Positions 27,374 through 35,409 of a DNA stretch of 61,716 nt are shown one piece after another. Numbering within the stretch: position 1 is the stretch's first letter; each line of letters opens with the position of its first letter. Both the position numbers and the translations under genes were made by a program. Origin of the DNA: an uncultured Opitutaceae bacterium (lineage in GTDB: Bacteria; Verrucomicrobiota; Verrucomicrobiia; Opitutales; Opitutaceae); NCBI GenBank assembly GCA_937958045.1, contig CALFXL010000025.1, forward strand, positions 1 through 61,716, given 5' to 3'. Under the pieces are notes generated by a model that was not told the DNA's origin, did not search any database, and saw only the letters and a list, made by a program, of their open reading frames with translations.

Positions 27374-28701
27374 AGGGAAATCGTTTTCCGTTTCGTCGTC
27401 CGCAAATGCGCGAAGACACCCGCAAAATTGATCAGCAACACCAGGCCTCCCGCCGCCAGCAGCCACGCGCCCGCGCCCGCGAGAAAAGCGTTCGCAGCGA
27501 TCACCGCGACGATCAACACGGCCAGTCCGACCATGTGCGCGGCCAGCCAGCTGTATTCAAATTTTCGTGACGCCAATGCCGTCGCCAGCGGCACCGGCTC
27601 TTTGCCGACTTTCGGCCCATACGCACGCATCCACACCAAAAAGGGCACGATTTTGCAGCCCATTCCGAGCACCATCAAACTTAGCGCGCCCGGCACGATC
27701 ACCAGACCATAACTCGTCACGACCTGCGGCCACACGCCATCAATCGCCCGCAGCGTGAGTCCTGTCGCGAGTGCCACGCCGAGCAACACCGCGCCGATCA
27801 TAAATGCCAGCAATCCCGGCTCGAGTCTCCGACGGCGACGCGCTCCCAACGTCGCCACCAACGCCACGCCCGAACACACCACGCCGCCCGTCAGCAACGC
27901 CGCGCCCATCCACCCGGCCCACGTCCAGCCCCACGTCAGCGCCGGTGCGAGCGCGATTTGTCCGCATTGCGTTGCAATCAATCCCGCCCACACGAGCCGC
28001 GGTTTCCTCCGCTCGCCCATCGTGAACATCGGCACGAGTTGAAAGGTCACGCCTTGCAGCAGCGTCAGGAAAAATCCCGCGAGTCCGAGATGCGCATGCG
28101 CTTTCAACAAATCCGCCGCCGAGAGCGGAAGAAAGGGATGACGTTTATGAAACGCCAGCAGCACGCCCGCGATCACCGTCGCGGCCAACCAGCCCGCCGC
28201 GAGCGGAAAACTCCACGCCGGCGCATCGCGTTTCGCCGCGCGCGCAAAAGTGCGCCACGTCACGACGCCCAAGTACAACACTCCCGCCGAAACAAACAAT
28301 CCGCCCACGCCCACCCAATCGTAGCGGCCGCGCGTGAAGCCGACGACCATCGCGCTCACGCCCGCGAGATGGGCGACGAGATGAAGCCACAATCCTCGAT
28401 CGCTCGCGCGCAGCGGCGCCCCGGTGACGACGGGCATCAATTGATAAAACGCACCGATCGTCACGCTGAGCAAAAATCCCGGCAGCCACAGATGCGCGAG
28501 CGCCACCACGTGCGGGTGCAGATACGGCGTGAGAAGCAACGTCGGTCGCGTCGCCTGCCACGCCAGAGCCGCGGCAAACGCGATCAAGCCGCCACCGATA
28601 AACGCCAGCGGCAGCCGCGCTCCGCCCACCAACGGCATGGCGGCGGAGCCGGATGTCGCGCGCACCTCACGCGCGGGCAATGCGGGTGATCCAGCTGCCA
28701 T
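27370..28701 (-). CDS. polytopic heme-copper-oxidase-like membrane protein
   Basis: A 443-residue protein with about twelve membrane helices. Histidine-rich helices LHPHVVALAHLWLPGFLLS (H62, H64, H70) and LKAHAHLGLAGFFLTLLQG (H202, H204) recall heme-binding helices of cytochrome oxidase subunit I or NO reductase NorB, but no complete active-site set is evident. It overlaps the DUF2249 gene upstream by 35 bases and the PaaD-like gene downstream by 4. Probably inner-membrane and linked to NO/N2O metabolism, by context. A related-looking protein lies at 38029. Confidence 0.75.
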   Translation of the reverse strand: MAAGSPALPAREVRATSGSAAMPLVGGARLPLAFIGGGLIAFAAALAWQATRPTLLLTPYLHPHVVALAHLWLPGFLLSVTIGAFYQLMPVVTGAPLRASDRGLWLHLVAHLAGVSAMVVGFTRGRYDWVGVGGLFVSAGVLYLGVVTWRTFARAAKRDAPAWSFPLAAGWLAATVIAGVLLAFHKRHPFLPLSAADLLKAHAHLGLAGFFLTLLQGVTFQLVPMFTMGERRKPRLVWAGLIATQCGQIALAPALTWGWTWAGWMGAALLTGGVVCSGVALVATLGARRRRRLEPGLLAFMIGAVLLGVALATGLTLRAIDGVWPQVVTSYGLVIVPGALSLMVLGMGCKIVPFLVWMRAYGPKVGKEPVPLATALASRKFEYSWLAAHMVGLAVLIVAVIAANAFLAGAGAWLLAAGGLVLLINFAGVFAHLRTTKRKTISL

Positions 28702-29191
28702 CGGGTTGTTCCTCACTCTCGTAGCGGACACCCCGCGTATCCAATTCTGGATACAAATTGATCGGTCGACGATCCGTGCGCGCCTGGAGTTTCGCACCGG
28801 GCGAAAGCTGCACGACCGCCGTCAGGATGCGCATCATCGGCTCCGGCGGTTCCAGTCCGCGCAGATCCAGTTCCGTCGTATTCACAGGTGCTGCAGGAGC
28901 CGCCGCCGGCGGCGGCACGAGCGGTGCGGCGTTCGGCGTAGCCGCCACACGTGAGATCTTCACGTGAAACTCATCCGGTCCGGTGACGAGATATTCCCAC
29001 GTGAATTGACCGGGAAACTGCACGGCGAACTGATAATACAGCGGCACCGGATCGTGGTCGTTCACGAGGACAAAATGCGCGCCGACAGGCAACGCGTCCC
29101 AGCGCTCAAAGATCATCTTGTGCTTTTGGCGGCACGGGATCGGGCGCACGTCGAATTGGGTGAGATCGATGGATTCAGCAGTCTGGCTCAT
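28667..29191 (-). CDS. tandem DUF2249 protein
   Basis: A 174-residue cytoplasmic protein with two DUF2249 units, about 8-85 (FDVRPIPCRQKHKMIFERWDALPVG...VPLYYQF) and 106-174 (LDLRGLEPPEPMMRILTAVVQLSPG), joined by an Ala/Pro linker. DUF2249 proteins are common in denitrification and NO-response gene sets, biochemical role unknown. It sits 4 bases after the cupin gene and overlaps the membrane-protein gene. Its C-terminal part contains the palindrome at 28737-28754. Confidence 0.85.
   Translation of the reverse strand: MSQTAESIDLTQFDVRPIPCRQKHKMIFERWDALPVGAHFVLVNDHDPVPLYYQFAVQFPGQFTWEYLVTGPDEFHVKISRVAATPNAAPLVPPPAAAPAAPVNTTELDLRGLEPPEPMMRILTAVVQLSPGAKLQARTDRRPINLYPELDTRGVRYESEEQPDGSWITRIARA
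28737..28754. repeat. perfect palindrome GTATCCA-N4-TGGATAC
   Basis: GTATCCAATTCTGGATAC, a perfect 7-base dyad within the DUF2249 gene. The same dyad with a 4-base spacer occurs in nosF at 35577. It is the reference copy of a family seen repeatedly in this window. Confidence 0.75.
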
Positions 29192-29195
29192 ATTT

Positions 29196-29552
29196 TTAGG
29201 CGTTGAGGTTTCGCTCCGTCCCGAGGGTGAGGAGCATGGAAAAAGGTCCTTTCGACGCGCGCACCGCGTGCGGATGATCAGGCGGGAGATGCAGCAACGT
29301 GCCCGCTGTGAGCGGGCGCCATTGTTCGTTGAACAGAAACTCGCACTCGCCCGAGAGAATCTGCACGACCGCGCGGCGGCGGCTCGTGTGCGAGGTCAAT
29401 TCCTGACCTTCGGCGAACGCGAACAGCACGACGCGCAATTCATCGGTTTGCAGCACGGTGCGACTGACAATCCCGGCCTCCGACGTGTGCGCGGCCTCGG
29501 CCAGTACCAGAGTCTTCGCCTCTTCGGCGGCAATAAGCGTGCGTGATGACAT
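29196..29552 (-). CDS. small cupin protein
   Basis: A 118-residue single cupin barrel: the conserved segment SHTSRRRAVVQILSGECEFLFN, then LPPDHPHAVRA. Histidines at the usual metal positions are partly kept (H in SHTS and HPHAV), so it may bind a metal. It is first in the minus-strand operon cupin, DUF2249, membrane protein, PaaD-like. The FNR-type box at 29587-29600 puts the expected transcript start at its ATG. A CGTGATG/CATCACG inverted repeat (29542-29561) surrounds the start codon. Function is unknown; a sensor or detoxification part is possible. Confidence 0.8.
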   Translation of the reverse strand: MSSRTLIAAEEAKTLVLAEAAHTSEAGIVSRTVLQTDELRVVLFAFAEGQELTSHTSRRRAVVQILSGECEFLFNEQWRPLTAGTLLHLPPDHPHAVRASKGPFSMLLTLGTERNLNA

Positions 29553-29586
29553 GCCATCACGCTACCGCACTTTCAGCCCCTCCGCC

Positions 29587-29600
29587 TTGACATGAATCAA
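29587..29600 (-). promoter_or_regulatory. FNR/DNR-type operator before the cupin operon
   Basis: On the minus strand it reads TTGATTCATGTCAA, one mismatch to TTGAT-N4-ATCAA. A -10-like TAGCGT lies 22 bases downstream (29564-29559), and centre -41.5 would place the transcript start at 29552, the cupin ATG. Confidence 0.75.
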
Positions 29601-29639
29601 CCCCCGCCGATTTCGCGAAGCGATGTATCCATTTTTTCG

Positions 29640-29903
29640 CTACCGCCCGCGGTACTCGGGATAACGCTCAAGAAAACGCGAGACATACGAACAGGTGGAA
29701 CCTACTTCCAAATTATTTTCCCGCGCCCATTCCAAACCCGTCCGCGTCAGTTCCTCGGCGAGACCGCGCCCACGCAGCGATGGCGGCACAAAGGTATGTG
29801 TGAAAATCACGCCGCTTCCGCTGTGCTCGTATTCGAGGACAGCCTCTTCCTCGCCTGTCAGAATAACAAAACGCGACCGCTCTGGTTCGTGCTGTACCGT
29901 CAT
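29640..29903 (-). CDS. YjdJ-type small GNAT acetyltransferase
   Basis: An 87-residue protein with the short-GNAT pattern: EAVLEYEHSGSGVIFTHTFVPPSLRGRGLAEELTRTGLEWA, where RGRGLA is the acetyl-CoA loop, then CSYVSRFLERYPEY. These single-domain acetyltransferases have unknown substrates. The start ATG at 29903 overlaps the stop of the Sco gene by 4 bases, so both form one minus-strand transcript. Its stop lies 40 bases beyond the FNR-type box of the cupin operon. Confidence 0.85.
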   Translation of the reverse strand: MTVQHEPERSRFVILTGEEEAVLEYEHSGSGVIFTHTFVPPSLRGRGLAEELTRTGLEWARENNLEVGSTCSYVSRFLERYPEYRGR

Positions 29904-30769
29904 GATTTTCCGTTCTCCTTTGTGCGTTTGATGACTTCGACGATCTCCGTGGGTTTCCACGCGTTACCGCGCCAGATTTCGATAACGCGTCCGTCCGGGC
30001 CGATCAGCGCCGTGCACAACGTGTGATCGAGCGTCACGCCGTTAAACTCGGCAAACACCGAAAACGATTTCGCAAGCGCATCCACCTCGGCTTTTTCGCC
30101 GGTCGCAAAGTTCCAGATCTCGGGCTTCGCCCCCACGGATTTGGCGTATTCGGCCAGAATATCCGGCTGATCGAACTCCGGATCGAGCGTCACGCTCAGC
30201 AGTCGCACGCTGCCGGCCAGCGACGCGTCGGACGTGACCGCTTCTTGGATTCCGCCGAATTTCAGCGCCATCGCCGGACAAAACTCCGGCACCGGGCAGC
30301 GGGTGAAAATAAATGTCACCACCGTGAATCGCCCGCGTATTGATTCGTTGGATACCGGTTGGTTGCGCTCATTGAGCAGAGAAAACGGCGGCGCCGCATC
30401 TCCGGCGCGAACGCGCGTCGGGCGCTGTGCTTTCGCGGGAGCAGCCGGCGCGGCGACGGATTCAGGTTTTGCCCGCGCCGTCACTTCGAAGCGATCGGCC
30501 AGGGAGCCGCCTTCGCGCACACGGTAGCGAAATTTCACGCGATCGCCCGCCTGCAAGCCTTCCGTTTCCGACGGCGAGGGCGGCGTGAACCGCATCGTCA
30601 TCGCCGCCATGTAGCCGGGAATTTCTTCGTGTTGGATAACGACGCGCCCGTCGTCCAACCGCGCCTTCACCGTGCCGGTGACTTGAAATTCACGCTCTGC
30701 AGCGGCGGAAAACAGCATGTCCGCAAGCAATGTGCATAGCGGCAAAATCAGGAAAAAACGGAGCTTCAT
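29900..30769 (-). CDS. Sco1/SenC-type copper protein with N-terminal CusF-like domain
   Basis: A 289-residue exported protein. After a signal peptide (1-24) comes a CusF-like copper-binding unit at about 28-97 with H47 and the Met-rich PGYMAAMTMRF. A thioredoxin-fold Sco domain follows (125-285) with cysteines C158 and C164 in TRCPVPEFCP and H249 in LDHTLCT, the copper ligands. The cysteine spacing is CX5C, not the usual CX3C. Sco proteins load CuA sites, and NosZ has one. It is divergent from the azurin-nosZ operon and no nosL is visible, so copper delivery to NosZ is a reasonable inference. Confidence 0.88.
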   Translation of the reverse strand: MKLRFFLILPLCTLLADMLFSAAAEREFQVTGTVKARLDDGRVVIQHEEIPGYMAAMTMRFTPPSPSETEGLQAGDRVKFRYRVREGGSLADRFEVTARAKPESVAAPAAPAKAQRPTRVRAGDAAPPFSLLNERNQPVSNESIRGRFTVVTFIFTRCPVPEFCPAMALKFGGIQEAVTSDASLAGSVRLLSVTLDPEFDQPDILAEYAKSVGAKPEIWNFATGEKAEVDALAKSFSVFAEFNGVTLDHTLCTALIGPDGRVIEIWRGNAWKPTEIVEVIKRTKENGKS

Positions 30770-30930
30770 TTGCGTGGAACCTTTCTCGTTCTAAACTGCG
30801 CCATGTTCGCGCACGCGGGACGGTGGCATCCCCAACTGAGCCAGTCCTGCAAACGCGTCAAACGTCATCCCCACCTCTTTCCCCGCGCTGCGCCCCAAGC
30901 AACGGGAAACTTCCCCGATCAGCACTTCGC

Positions 30931-30944
30931 TTGATGCAAATCAA
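30931..30944 (+). promoter_or_regulatory. perfect FNR/DNR box before azurin-nosZ
   Basis: TTGATGCAAATCAA is a perfect TTGAT-N4-ATCAA. TAACGT at 30967-30972 is a weak -10 exactly 22 bases downstream, giving a predicted start near 30979, 11 bases before the azurin ATG. The box lies in the 220-base gap shared with the divergent Sco gene and could serve both. The remainder of the gap shows nothing clear. Confidence 0.85.
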
Positions 30945-30989
30945 GGCACGCCTGTCACCTGTGCAGTAACGTCACCGCAGTCATCCTCC

Positions 30990-31514
30990 ATGAAAAAAAC
31001 ACCCACACTCCTCCGACTCGCCGTCGTTTCGACGGTTCTTTTTTTCACCGCTTGCGGCCGCTCTGAAAAAGACGGCGCGGCCTCGCCCGCGAAACCGGCG
31101 CCGTCCGCGCCCGCCCGCGAAGTCCCGACCGAGGGGCGAGCGATCGAAGTCGGCGCTGATGACGCGATGAAGTTCAGCGTCACCGAAATTCGCGTGAAGG
31201 CCGGCGAAGCCATCGCGCTCACGCTGAAGAACGTTGGCACCATGCCCAAGTTCTCCATGGGCCACAACTGGGTGCTCGTCGACAATCGCATCAAGTTGAA
31301 TGACTTCGTCTCGGATGCCGCTCAGGCCGTTAAGGACGACTATGTGCCCGCCGTCTACCGCGACCGCATCATCGCCTCCACCAAGCTCCTCGGACCCGGC
31401 GAAAGCGACACCGTCCTGTTCTACGCGCCCAAGCAGGTCGGCCGTTACAACTTCCTCTGCACGTTCCCCGGCCACTTCCAGGTCGGCATGAAGGGCATCC
31501 TGATCGTCGATTGA
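30990..31514 (+). CDS. azurin-type blue copper lipoprotein
   Basis: A 174-residue cupredoxin. The signal peptide ends in TAC-G (C22), so the protein is probably lipid-anchored. A Pro/Ala linker leads to the azurin fold. Copper ligands are visible: H92 in SMGHNW, and C157, H162 and M167 in CTFPGHFQVGMKG. Azurins carry single electrons in the periplasm. It sits 19 bases before nosZ behind the FNR box, so it is very likely the electron donor to NosZ, in place of the c-type cytochromes of other clade II clusters. Confidence 0.93.
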   Translation: MKKTPTLLRLAVVSTVLFFTACGRSEKDGAASPAKPAPSAPAREVPTEGRAIEVGADDAMKFSVTEIRVKAGEAIALTLKNVGTMPKFSMGHNWVLVDNRIKLNDFVSDAAQAVKDDYVPAVYRDRIIASTKLLGPGESDTVLFYAPKQVGRYNFLCTFPGHFQVGMKGILIVD

Positions 31515-31522
31515 TCCGCCAC

Positions 31523-31541
31523 GTATCCAATCCATGAATAC
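31523..31541. repeat. GTATCCA-type palindrome spanning the nosZ start codon
   Basis: GTATCCAATCCATGAATAC covers the azurin-nosZ gap and the nosZ ATG at 31534. It belongs to the family seen at 28737, with mismatches in the right arm. It could be an operator or a small mRNA hairpin that masks the start. Confidence 0.5.
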
Positions 31542-33432
31542 TCACAAACGCATTCCGTCCTTCGCGATCGGCGCCCTGGCCTTGGCCGTGCTCGCCGGCT
31601 GCAATCCTCCCGGCCAGAAAGCCAGCTCCAGCAAAGGCTCCTCCGACAACGCCGCCTCCCGCACCTTCGTGCCGCCCGGCGAAAAGGATAAATACTACCT
31701 GTTTTATTCCGGCGGTCATTCCGGCCAGGTGTACGTCGCGGGCATTCCGTCGATGCGCCATATCTCCACGATTCCGGTGTTCGCTCCGTATCCGGCCACT
31801 GGATACGGATTCGACGAGGAAACCAAGGAGATGCTCGGCGAATACACGTGGGGCGATGTTCACCACCCCGGCCTCTCCAAGACCGGCGGTGTGTACGACG
31901 GGAAATATCTTTTCGTAAACGACGCCGCCAACAATCGCGTCGCTCGCATCGATCTCCGCGATTTCAAAACCCGCCAGATCATCGGACCGATTCCCAACTC
32001 CTCGGGCAATCACGGTTCGTCCTTCGTGACCGACAACACCGAATACGTGCTCGTCGCCACGCGTTTTTCCGTACCGCTTCCGAAAGGTCGTTACGCCGAT
32101 CCGAAGGATTACGCGAAAGAGTTCAACGGCATGGTCAGCGGTATCAAAGTTGACCCGAAAGACGGCACCATGTCCATCGGCTGGCAGATTCTCACGCCTC
32201 CGTTCGACTGGGATCTTGGTTCCACCGGCAAAGGTCCGAGCGAAGGCTGGGCGTTTTGGACCTCTTACAATACCGAGATGGCGCACGAAACGCTCGAGGC
32301 CACTGCCACGCAGGCCGAGCGCGACCTCGGCGCGGTCGTCAACTGGCGCGCTGCTGAACAAGCCGTGAAAGACGGCCGCGTGGAGATGATCGGTGGCGTC
32401 CCCATGATCGATCCCGCCAAGACGCCCGGCATCCTCTACTTCCTGCCGATTCCGAAATCGCCTCACGGCATCGACACCGACCCGAGCGGTCGCTGGATCG
32501 CCGCCGGCGGCAAACTCCAGCCCGTCGTCTCCGTATTCGATTTCCACAAGATCAAGGCCGCGATCGACAACAAGGACTTCGACGGCGACTTCCGCGGCGT
32601 GCCCATCATCCGCTACGAGTCCGCGCTCGAGGGTTCGGTGCCCGTCGGCCTCGGCCCTCTGCACACGCAGTTCGACGGCCGCGGCAACGGTTACACCTCG
32701 CTCTTCATCGAATCCGTCGTCGCCAAGTGGAAACTGCCGCCGTGGTCCGACGAAGAAAAGGCCGACCTCAACAAGGTCGTCCTCGATAAGATCGATGTTC
32801 ACTACAACATCGGCCACCTCGTCACCGGCGCGAGCGACACGACCAAGCCTTACGGCGATTACCTCGTCGCGATGAACAAGCTCTCCAAGGGCCGCCACCT
32901 CTCCGTCGGTCCTTCACAGCCCGAGTCGAGCCAGCTCATCGACATCACCGGTGAAAAGATGACGATGCTCTACGAAGCGTTCACGGAACCCGAACCGCAC
33001 TTCGCGCAGATCATCCGCGCCGACACCGTCAACGCGATCGAGGTTTATCCGCGCGATGAAAGCAAACACCCGCATGCCGTGTGGGACGCCAAAGAGACCG
33101 GCGTCGTCCGCGAGGGCAATCGCGTCGAAGCCAAGGTCATCGCGATTCGCAGTCGCTTCATTCCCGACCGCATCGATGCACAAGTCGGCGATGAGCTCGT
33201 CATTCACGTGACCAACATCGAACAGACGACCGACATGATCCACGGGCTCGGCATCGCCGAACAAAACGTGAACGTCGTCATCGATCCGGGTGAAACCAAG
33301 ACCATCCGTCTCAAGCTCACCAAACCGGGCGTGTTCCCGTTCTACTGCACCAACTTCTGCTCTGCGTTGCACCAGGAGATGCAGGGCTATCTCGCGGTGA
33401 AACCGGCTGAGGGTCTCGCCGCCAATCCATAA
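31534..33432 (+). CDS. nosZ: nitrous oxide reductase, clade II (Sec-type)
   Basis: A 632-residue periplasmic enzyme reducing N2O to N2. The signal peptide has no twin-arginine motif and ends in the lipobox LAGC (C23), so this is a Sec-exported, probably lipid-anchored NosZ. The beta-propeller shows CuZ histidine segments GDVHHPGLS, GNHGSS, KSPHGID, PLHTQFD and VHYNIGH. The C-terminal cupredoxin domain has the CuA set C605, C609, H613 and M616 in CTNFCSALHQEM. It is downstream of the azurin gene and upstream of nosB-like, nosD, nosF and nosY. A strong hairpin follows its stop. Confidence 0.97.
   Translation: MNTHKRIPSFAIGALALAVLAGCNPPGQKASSSKGSSDNAASRTFVPPGEKDKYYLFYSGGHSGQVYVAGIPSMRHISTIPVFAPYPATGYGFDEETKEMLGEYTWGDVHHPGLSKTGGVYDGKYLFVNDAANNRVARIDLRDFKTRQIIGPIPNSSGNHGSSFVTDNTEYVLVATRFSVPLPKGRYADPKDYAKEFNGMVSGIKVDPKDGTMSIGWQILTPPFDWDLGSTGKGPSEGWAFWTSYNTEMAHETLEATATQAERDLGAVVNWRAAEQAVKDGRVEMIGGVPMIDPAKTPGILYFLPIPKSPHGIDTDPSGRWIAAGGKLQPVVSVFDFHKIKAAIDNKDFDGDFRGVPIIRYESALEGSVPVGLGPLHTQFDGRGNGYTSLFIESVVAKWKLPPWSDEEKADLNKVVLDKIDVHYNIGHLVTGASDTTKPYGDYLVAMNKLSKGRHLSVGPSQPESSQLIDITGEKMTMLYEAFTEPEPHFAQIIRADTVNAIEVYPRDESKHPHAVWDAKETGVVREGNRVEAKVIAIRSRFIPDRIDAQVGDELVIHVTNIEQTTDMIHGLGIAEQNVNVVIDPGETKTIRLKLTKPGVFPFYCTNFCSALHQEMQGYLAVKPAEGLAANP
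31788..31806. repeat. GTATCCG-N5-TGGATAC palindrome inside nosZ
   Basis: GTATCCGGCCACTGGATAC lies in codons for YPATGY. Another copy of the 19-base palindrome family, one arm base changed. Confidence 0.55.
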
Positions 33433-33446
33433 CACACCCTTCAATT

Positions 33447-33477
33447 GCGGACGCGGTGAACTCTCCGCCGCGTCCGC
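33447..33477 (+). terminator. strong hairpin between nosZ and the nosB-like gene
   Basis: GCGGACGCGG (33447-33456) and CCGCGTCCGC (33468-33477) form a perfect 10-base stem with an 11-base loop, 15 bases after the nosZ stop. Only a short CCTTTG follows, so partial termination or 3'-end protection of nosZ mRNA is more likely than full termination. Confidence 0.65.
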
Positions 33478-33496
33478 CCTTTGTCCGACCTTCGTC

Positions 33497-34114
33497 ATGC
33501 ACGAATTCCTTCGCCGCGAAATTTTCTTCCTGAGACGTCCGCTCAACATCTGGTCGCGCTTGCTGCTCTTGCTCGCCGCCGGTGCGTTGGTGGCAGCGAT
33601 CTTTCTGCCGCTCTGGAAAATCCATCTCGTGGCGCCGCAGTATGCGGAAGGTCTTTCGCTCGATATCTACAGCCACAAGCTCGTCGGCGGAAACAACGGT
33701 CAGGACCTTCACGAGATCAACGGCCTCAACCACTACATCGGCATGAAGACGCTGAGCGAAGCCGACTTCGTGGAGATGAAATGGATCCCCTTCGCGCTCG
33801 GCGTTTTTATTCTGCTCACGCTTCGCGCCGTCGTGTTCGGACGCATGGCCAACATCATCGATCTCGGCGTGCTGTTTCTCTACTTCACCGCCTTCTCGCT
33901 GGGGAACTTCTATTACCGGCTCTACTCCTACGGTCATCATCTCGATCCACGAGCACCGATGACGATCGAGCCGTTCACGCCCGTGATGATCGGGAGCCAA
34001 AAGATCGCCAATTTCATCCAGACCAGCCTTCCCCAAATCGGCGGCTACATGCTCGGCATCTACATCGTTCTTCTCTTCGCCGCGCTCTGGCTCTCGCGAA
34101 AAGAAATGCCGTGA
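33497..34114 (+). CDS. nos-cluster membrane protein, NosB-like by position
   Basis: A 205-residue protein with about four membrane helices (22-41, 98-113, 120-138, 182-200) and a loop with GQDLHEINGLNHYIGMKTL. It sits directly after nosZ, where clade II clusters carry nosB, a membrane protein of unknown role needed in such systems. Homology to NosB could not be tested here. Histidines in the LHEINGLNHY loop could bind a metal or heme. It overlaps an alternative nosD start, so coupling with nosD is likely. Confidence 0.65.
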   Translation: MHEFLRREIFFLRRPLNIWSRLLLLLAAGALVAAIFLPLWKIHLVAPQYAEGLSLDIYSHKLVGGNNGQDLHEINGLNHYIGMKTLSEADFVEMKWIPFALGVFILLTLRAVVFGRMANIIDLGVLFLYFTAFSLGNFYYRLYSYGHHLDPRAPMTIEPFTPVMIGSQKIANFIQTSLPQIGGYMLGIYIVLLFAALWLSRKEMP

Positions 34115-34119
34115 TCTTC

Positions 34120-35409
34120 ATGCCGCGATTTCTCGCCACGTTTCTGTTTTTCAGCGTCAGCTCGCTGTTCGCATCTTCTCTCGGCGAACAGCTTCGCGCG
34201 CGTCTCGCCGAAGCGGAACCCGGTGCGACGTTGATCGTTGAAGCGGGGGATTACGAGGGGCCGTTCGTGATCGAAAAACCCGTGCGCGTTCTCGGCCGTC
34301 CCGGCGCGACTCTGCGCGGGGATAACCGCACGCACGTCATCACGATCACCGCGCCCGACGTCGAGATCAACGGTTTCACCATTCGCGGTTCCGGCCGCGA
34401 TCTCGCGCGCGATCAAGCCGCCATCCACATCACCGGCGCGCGCGCGCTCATTCGCAACAACCGCATTCTCGACAGCCTCCACGGCATCTACATCCGCCAG
34501 GCCAACGATTGCGAGATCACCCAAAACACCATCCTCGGCGAGGGCATCACCGCCGCGTCCGATGCCGTTCGCGATCCGCTGATGCACCAGCTGCGTCCCG
34601 GCTCCGACGAACTCTGCGGCGCCGATCTCGTGCAAGACCGCCGCGGCAATGGCATTCATCTCTGGAACTCCTCCGGCCATCTCATCACCGGCAACACCAT
34701 CGGTGGCACGCGCGACGGCATTTATTTCTCTTTCGCCGACAACACCGTCGTCCGCGAAAACCTCATCACGCACGTCCGCTACGGCCTCCATTACATGTAT
34801 TCGGACGACAATACGTTCGAAGAAAACACCTTCACCGACAACGCCGCCGGCTCCGCCCTCATGTACTCGAAGGGCATCGTGCTTCGCGCCAATCGCTTCG
34901 TCGCCAATCGCAGCCACCGCGCCTACGGCATTCTCTTCCAGGCCGTCGACAACACGCTCGTCGAAAACAACCTCATCGAGAGCAACACGCTCGGTTTCTA
35001 CATCGAAAATTCCACCGGCCTCACCGTGCGCAACAATCGCATCGGCGGAAATTACGTCGGCCTTCGCTTGAGCGACAGCACTTCGGAGAGCCGCATCTAC
35101 GCCAACCACTTTTTCAGCAACATTCACCCGGTCGAAACCACGGGTCGCAACACCGCCAACACATGGTCCGTCGATGGCCGCGGCAATCACTGGCAGGGCT
35201 CGTTCGCGCTCGATCTCAATCGCGACGGCGTCTCCGACCTGCCGCACCGCGAGCCCGATCTGTTTGGCCAATGGCGACGTTCGTTCCCCGCCATCGGTCT
35301 GCTCTCCGCGAGTCCTGGCGAGCGTCTCCTCCGCTTCGTTCACGCGCGCGTCGAAGTGCCCGGCATTCCCGGCGTTCGCGATCCTCACCCTCTTCTCTCA
35401 CCGCCATGA
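34120..35409 (+). CDS. nosD: NosD, periplasmic copper-maturation protein of NosZ
   Basis: A 429-residue exported right-handed beta-helix protein. After the signal peptide, CASH-type repeats run through the protein (VLGRPGATLRGDN, GNGIHLWNSSGHLITGN, IYFSFADNTVVREN, YGLHYMYSDDNTFEEN). GLHYMYSDDN is a NosD hallmark. NosD works with the NosFY ABC transporter in maturing the CuZ sulfide cluster. ATG 34120 is preferred over GTG 34111; either starts 6 bases or less from the nosB-like stop. Its stop overlaps the nosF start (ATGA). Confidence 0.92.
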   Translation: MPRFLATFLFFSVSSLFASSLGEQLRARLAEAEPGATLIVEAGDYEGPFVIEKPVRVLGRPGATLRGDNRTHVITITAPDVEINGFTIRGSGRDLARDQAAIHITGARALIRNNRILDSLHGIYIRQANDCEITQNTILGEGITAASDAVRDPLMHQLRPGSDELCGADLVQDRRGNGIHLWNSSGHLITGNTIGGTRDGIYFSFADNTVVRENLITHVRYGLHYMYSDDNTFEENTFTDNAAGSALMYSKGIVLRANRFVANRSHRAYGILFQAVDNTLVENNLIESNTLGFYIENSTGLTVRNNRIGGNYVGLRLSDSTSESRIYANHFFSNIHPVETTGRNTANTWSVDGRGNHWQGSFALDLNRDGVSDLPHREPDLFGQWRRSFPAIGLLSASPGERLLRFVHARVEVPGIPGVRDPHPLLSPP

